A stretch of DNA of 13,782 nucleotides, taken from an uncultured Sulfuricurvum sp. (GTDB taxonomy: Bacteria > Campylobacterota > Campylobacteria > Campylobacterales > Sulfurimonadaceae). The stretch covers positions 1 through 13,782 of the forward strand of contig NZ_CALDDG010000141.1 of the NCBI RefSeq assembly GCF_937936435.1. The letters are read 5' to 3'. Positions within the stretch are counted from its first letter, which is position 1. Every line of letters starts with the position of its first letter. Made by a program: the position numbers and the translations under genes. The notes beneath the pieces are model-generated. The model was not told the DNA's origin. It did not search any database and saw nothing but the letters and a program-made list of their open reading frames with translations. Positions 12,788-13,782 of the stretch are shown here, one piece after another.

Positions 12788-13782
12788 ATGTGCGGTATCG
12801 TTGGATACATCGGCGTCAAACCTGTTAAACAAATCTTGATCGACGGTCTTCGTGAACTGGAGTACCGCGGCTACGACTCTGCCGGTATCGCCGTATTGCA
12901 AGGGGGACAGTTTTCTTTGTTCAAAGCGGTCGGGAAGCTGGTCAATCTTGAAGAAAAAGCGCACAATTTCGAAAGCACCGGGTTTGCGGTAGGTATCGGC
13001 CACACCCGCTGGGCGACACACGGAAAACCGACGGAGCTCAACGCCCATCCCCATTTGGGAGCAAATTCCTATGTCGTTCATAACGGAATCATAGAAAATT
13101 ACCAAGAACTCAAAACCATGTTAAGCAACGAGGGGGTTCAGTTTCTCAGCCAAACCGATACCGAAGTAATCGTCCATCTTTTCGAGTACCTTCTCAAAGA
13201 AGCATCGACACCGTTTGAAGCTTTTGAAAAAACGTTGACCATGCTTCACGGAGCCTATGCGATCTTGCTCGTCAACGGTTCCGCTTCCGATACCATCTTT
13301 TTTGCTAAATACGGTTCGCCTATGATCATAGGTCGCAATAGTGAAGGAGAAACCCTCTTCGGCTCTTCCGATGCCGCATTGATCGGAAAATGCCATGAAG
13401 TGATTTATCTCGAAGACGGTCATTACGGATATGCCTCTACGCAGGGGATCAAACTCTTTGATGAAAACCATCATGAAGTACACTTGCGTTTTACCCCGCT
13501 TTCTGAAAACAAGCTCTCCGCACAAAAAGAGGGATACCGCTTTTTTATGGAAAAAGAGATCTATGAACAAAGCCGCGTTCTTGCCGATACCCTTTTAGGA
13601 CGCCTCAAAGATGAAAGCATCTATTTCGAAGAATTGAACAACGGACTCTTCGAGGGGATAAACGAAATCAAACTCTGTGCCTGCGGAACGAGCTATCATG
13701 CCGCATTGGTCGCGAGCTACCTGCTAGAACGCCATGCCAAAATCCGTACATCCGTAGAAATTGCCAGCGAATTTCGCTATCG
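12788..13782 (+). CDS. glmS: Glucosamine-6-phosphate synthase (isomerising), GlmS, 5' part
   Basis: The first 331 codons plus two bases; the window ends inside the gene (family length about 600). GlmS converts fructose-6-phosphate and glutamine to glucosamine-6-phosphate, the entry to peptidoglycan and lipopolysaccharide amino sugars. The start MCGIVGYIG exposes Cys2 as the N-terminal nucleophile after Met removal. The glutaminase domain (2 to about 240) shows YRGYDSAG, GHTRWATHG (71-79), HNGIIENY (98-105) and SQTDTE (121-126). FMEKEIYEQ (253-261) opens the isomerase half and CGTSYHAA (299-306) begins the first SIS sugar-phosphate domain. AGGAG (12776-12780) lies seven bases before the ATG, inside the last glnD codons, so co-transcription with glnD is likely. 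The pairing joins glutamine sensing with a major glutamine user; that link is inference. Confidence 0.96.
   Translation, partial: MCGIVGYIGVKPVKQILIDGLRELEYRGYDSAGIAVLQGGQFSLFKAVGKLVNLEEKAHNFESTGFAVGIGHTRWATHGKPTELNAHPHLGANSYVVHNGIIENYQELKTMLSNEGVQFLSQTDTEVIVHLFEYLLKEASTPFEAFEKTLTMLHGAYAILLVNGSASDTIFFAKYGSPMIIGRNSEGETLFGSSDAALIGKCHEVIYLEDGHYGYASTQGIKLFDENHHEVHLRFTPLSENKLSAQKEGYRFFMEKEIYEQSRVLADTLLGRLKDESIYFEELNNGLFEGINEIKLCACGTSYHAALVASYLLERHAKIRTSVEIASEFRY

Noticed and set aside
13121..13570. 149-codon minus-strand ORF opposite glmS
   Set aside because: Antisense to a clear GlmS frame, with no recognisable domain.
1..13782. CRISPR array, insertion sequence, integrase or prophage genes
   Set aside because: No regularly spaced repeats, transposase motifs, terminal inverted repeats or phage proteins were seen on either strand.

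Overview
The window reads as chromosomal DNA of an autotrophic member of the Campylobacterota (formerly Epsilonproteobacteria), close to the Sulfuricurvum/Sulfurimonas type. The main reasons are a two-subunit ATP-citrate lyase (aclB-aclA), the key enzyme of the reductive TCA cycle, and a futalosine-pathway menaquinone enzyme (MqnE). TATAAT -10 boxes, some of the TGn extended type, with T-rich DNA instead of a clear -35 fit the same group. Species cannot be fixed from the sequence alone.

Layout, left to right. Positions 1-116 hold a near-consensus promoter that fires leftward out of the window. Positions 117-725 (minus) encode an AT-rich type IV prepilin/pseudopilin-like protein with its own -10 box. 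A hairpin at 803-824 separates it from aclB-aclA (3983 to 839, minus), which has an extended -10 promoter at 4016-4024. Upstream on the same strand lies a tight three-gene unit: mqnE (radical SAM aminofutalosine synthase), a TrpG/PabA glutamine amidotransferase, and a multi-spanning membrane protein resembling GT-C/family 39 glycosyltransferases. The mqnE -10 box overlaps the longest possible start codon, so translation probably starts 33 bases further in.

Positions 6939-7647 hold no gene I can name with confidence, but are rich in structure: several -10 boxes, a 10-bp inverted repeat, a bidirectional terminator-like hairpin, two long mutually exclusive hairpins of which one resembles an intrinsic terminator, and two tiny ATGA-coupled minus-strand ORFs. 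This is the least explained part of the window.

Positions 7648-9099 (plus) form a two-gene unit: a small secreted protein of unknown function and a secreted diheme cytochrome c peroxidase/MauG-type protein. Convergent to it is a soluble diguanylate cyclase (10141 to 9197, minus) with intact GGEEF and RxxD motifs. Divergent from that, glnD (PII uridylyltransferase/uridylyl-removing enzyme) is followed two bases later by glmS (glucosamine-6-phosphate synthase), which is cut by the right edge.

Functionally the window links carbon fixation (ACL), electron transport (menaquinone, periplasmic diheme peroxidase), nitrogen control (GlnD), glutamine-dependent amino-sugar synthesis (GlmS) and c-di-GMP signalling. 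Apart from the AT-rich prepilin and the 6939-7647 region it looks like ordinary core genome. No tRNA, rRNA, CRISPR array, insertion sequence or prophage gene was found inside the window.
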